DNA of 5,087 nucleotides from Archaeoglobaceae archaeon. Lineage in GTDB: Archaea; Halobacteriota; Archaeoglobi; Archaeoglobales; JdFR-42. A model generated the notes under the pieces. That model had not been told where the DNA came from and made no database searches. It was given only the letters and a program-made list of their open reading frames with translations. The translations under genes and the position numbers were made by a program. Shown here piece by piece: positions 4,188 to 5,087 of the stretch (its first letter is position 1; each line of letters starts with the position of its first letter). The stretch spans positions 1-5,087 of the forward strand of contig WAJW01000163.1 in NCBI GenBank assembly GCA_015523685.1, written 5' to 3'.

Positions 4188-4206
4188 GGAAGTACTGCTG
4201 GAGTGA

Positions 4207-4564
4207 CCATCATTCGGATAATGAAGCTCTGAGGGAATCTGTTGTTTTCTGTACACGCCCTGATATCGAAATGAATCCTGTGCTAAAAGGATATTCAATC
4301 TATCTGCATACAGCTCAGCATTACTCTCACGAAATGGAAAGGAATCCCTTAAAACCTGATAGCTGTTCCGGTCTGAATCTCCACAGATTTTGAATATACC
4401 CCTCTTTATAACTGCTTGTGTTGAGGTTCTGATTCTGGATATAGGGTGTGTGATCGGGTCTCTCCGGTCATAAACAAACATGCAGGCCTCAATGAGGGAA
4501 AAAACAATCGGAACACGTATATCGGATTTAAAACAGGATTTCAAGTGGTTTCAGCCAGCTATCG
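4207..4564. other. Degenerate region without a recognisable gene
   Basis: Frames on both strands were read. Plus-strand frames of 40-70 codons and a longer minus-strand frame exist, but none shows family motifs or ribosome sites. One plus frame (about 4389-4480) is hydrophobic (for example PLFITACVEVLILDIGCVIG) and may be a decayed membrane segment belonging with the membrane-protein tail that follows. Another (4492-4614, starting MREKTIGTRISDLK) has no identifiable family. I take the stretch as pseudogene debris of an operon whose last parts are described next. Confidence 0.4.
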
Positions 4565-4663
4565 ATGCTATCTCAGGACGTTCTCGCCTTCACGTTATTT
4601 GTTATTGGCCTTGAGACAATATTTGCATCATTTTTCTTGAGCCTGCCGGGGGAGATGGTATGA
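4565..4663 (+). pseudogene. C-terminal membrane segment of a lost protein
   Basis: The frame ending at TGA 4661-4663 reads MLSQDVLAFTLFVIGLETIF and then ASFFLSLPGEMV, one clear transmembrane helix with a short tail. Its stop overlaps the ATG of the glycosyltransferase remnant (ATGA), the mark of a former operon. Upstream the frame is closed by a stop near 4528, and the preceding sequence appears to continue in other frames. C-terminal membrane helices of this kind occur in some archaeal family-2 glycosyltransferases that neighbour family-4 enzymes, but this assignment is only a guess from context. Confidence 0.35.
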
Positions 4664-4904
4664 AGATAGCTTTCATTTACAATGCCGTCTATCCAAGGAT
4701 AAGAGAATCTATGATCAGTAGGAGGTTAGCCAAGAAGCATGAGGTTAACTGGCATGGATTGGGATGAAAAGGAAACGATAGAGCACGACGGAATAATTCT
4801 GCATGAAGTCTTCAAGGCGGTTTCACTCTACTGAACGGAAGGAGGAGCGCAGGTGAGGCCATTTACCCTGCGGGGAACTCTTGTCGAAGCTGATTCACGA
4901 CTGA
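4660..4904 (+). pseudogene. N-terminal fragment of a family 4 type glycosyltransferase
   Basis: Translation from ATG 4660 gives MKIAFIYNAVYPRI, then RRLAKKHEVNWHG, the usual opening of archaeal GT4 enzymes (first beta strand, then RLAxxHEVxxxG). It continues in a second frame as DWDEKETIEHDGIILHEVFK and AVSLY, in a third as NGRRSAGEAIYPAG, and in another as LLSKLIHD, ending at TGA 4902-4904. Laid end to end these make a continuous N-terminal region of about 80 residues. A full GT4 is 350-400 residues, so most of the acceptor half and all of the donor half with its EX7E motif are gone. GGGGGAG (4648-4654) is the old ribosome site. At least three indels and a truncation make this a dead gene, once involved in sugar transfer to cell-surface or lipid-linked glycans. 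Confidence 0.65.
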
Positions 4905-4964
4905 ACAGTTCAATAAGGCATGAGATTTAGCTCAATACTATAAACACCTGATGACCACAAAAGT

Positions 4965-4975
4965 CTTAAGTAAAA
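4965..4975 (+). promoter_or_regulatory. TATA box for the gene running off the end
   Basis: CTTAAGTAAAA lies with its centre about 24-27 bases before the ATG at 4994, putting the transcription start at or beside the start codon. No Shine-Dalgarno match is present, so a leaderless message is the likely form, as for the MNT gene. Confidence 0.45.
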
Positions 4976-4993
4976 AATCGATAACCATCACTG

Positions 4994-5087
4994 ATGAGCG
5001 TTATTTCCAGAGTTTCTGGACTTATCGGAATTGATGCAAATACACTTGAAAGAGAAAGCCTGAAAGTTTATCTCAAAAAGAAAATGA
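4994..5087 (+). CDS. Antitoxin-like small protein, N-terminal part (3' end outside window)
   Basis: The ATG at 4994 begins a frame of 31 codons still open at the window end: MSVISRVSGLIGIDANTLER, then ESLKVYLKKKM. The pattern of a short helix, Gly-Ile/Leu-Asp, a threonine-leucine pair and Arg-Glu-Ser-Leu-(Lys/Arg)-x-(Tyr/Phe)-Leu-x-(Lys/Arg)-Lys is one I associate with small archaeal antitoxin-like proteins that precede a toxin gene. This is recalled resemblance, not a domain hit. The TATA box upstream supports a real start. If correct, a partner toxin should follow immediately beyond the window. It would be another TA unit in the same island. Confidence 0.55.
   Translation, partial: MSVISRVSGLIGIDANTLERESLKVYLKKKM

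Noticed and set aside
4184..4393. A 69-codon plus-strand frame just after the PIN gene
   Set aside because: It has no family resemblance, and its first part overlaps the natural PIN C-terminus in the shifted frame.
3990..4544. Minus-strand frame of 184 codons reaching into the degenerate region
   Set aside because: Half is antisense to the PIN gene. The remainder has no recognisable domain, no promoter and no ribosome site. It cannot be excluded as a lost gene, but nothing supports it.

Overview
The window looks archaeal, most like the Archaeoglobi or a related euryarchaeal thermophile. This is inferred from gene families and signal style, not from any marker gene. TATA-like boxes sit about 25-30 bases before several starts, with little or no leader at three of them. 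Other starts carry Shine-Dalgarno matches to the archaeal 16S 3' end (GGAGGTG, AGGTGATC). Several small protein families here are common in archaeal toxin-antitoxin (TA) islands. There is no rRNA, tRNA, CRISPR array or recognisable insertion sequence.

Layout. 1-61: the C-terminal end of a HEPN-like protein. 107-427: a complete MNT-type nucleotidyltransferase antitoxin, followed at an ATGA overlap by what may be the truncated head of a second HEPN gene (424-516). 517-705: no recognised gene. 706-1173, minus strand: an intact YdjM-like membrane hydrolase, visibly richer in G+C than its flanks. 1174-1521: debris containing the first copy of a 71-bp repeat. 1522-1787: a DUF4258 gene broken by a one-base frameshift, translationally overlapped by an intact DUF2283 gene (1784-1993). 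2022-2200: a decayed PIN-domain remnant containing the second repeat copy, followed by a second intact DUF2283 gene (2219-2425). 2591-3221: an intact vapBC pair with all four PIN acidic residues. 3343-3401: direct and inverted CTGTGAAA repeats just before a TATA box. 3454-3747: a UPF0175 antitoxin. 3744-4206: its DUF3368 PIN partner, whose start codon is out of frame and whose C-terminus is shifted by a probable extra A. 4207-4564: degenerate sequence. 4565-4663 and 4660-4904: the tail of a membrane protein and the head of a group-4-like glycosyltransferase, the latter with several frameshifts. 4994-5087: the start of another antitoxin-like gene that runs off the window.

The theme is a TA island: at least five antitoxin or toxin-antitoxin units of different families lie in 5 kb, in various states of decay. 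Where a pair is damaged the toxin-like member is the broken one (DUF4258, the PIN remnants, the DUF3368 PIN, the HEPN head) and the antitoxin-like member stays open (DUF2283 twice, UPF0175, MNT). Only vapBC looks fully intact as a pair. Several lesions are single-base indels, so sequence error must be excluded before biology is read into them. I do not see a convincing wholly new system. The least explained elements are the duplicated, already frameshifted PIN fragment, the CTGTGAAA repeat cluster and the persistent DUF2283 genes.
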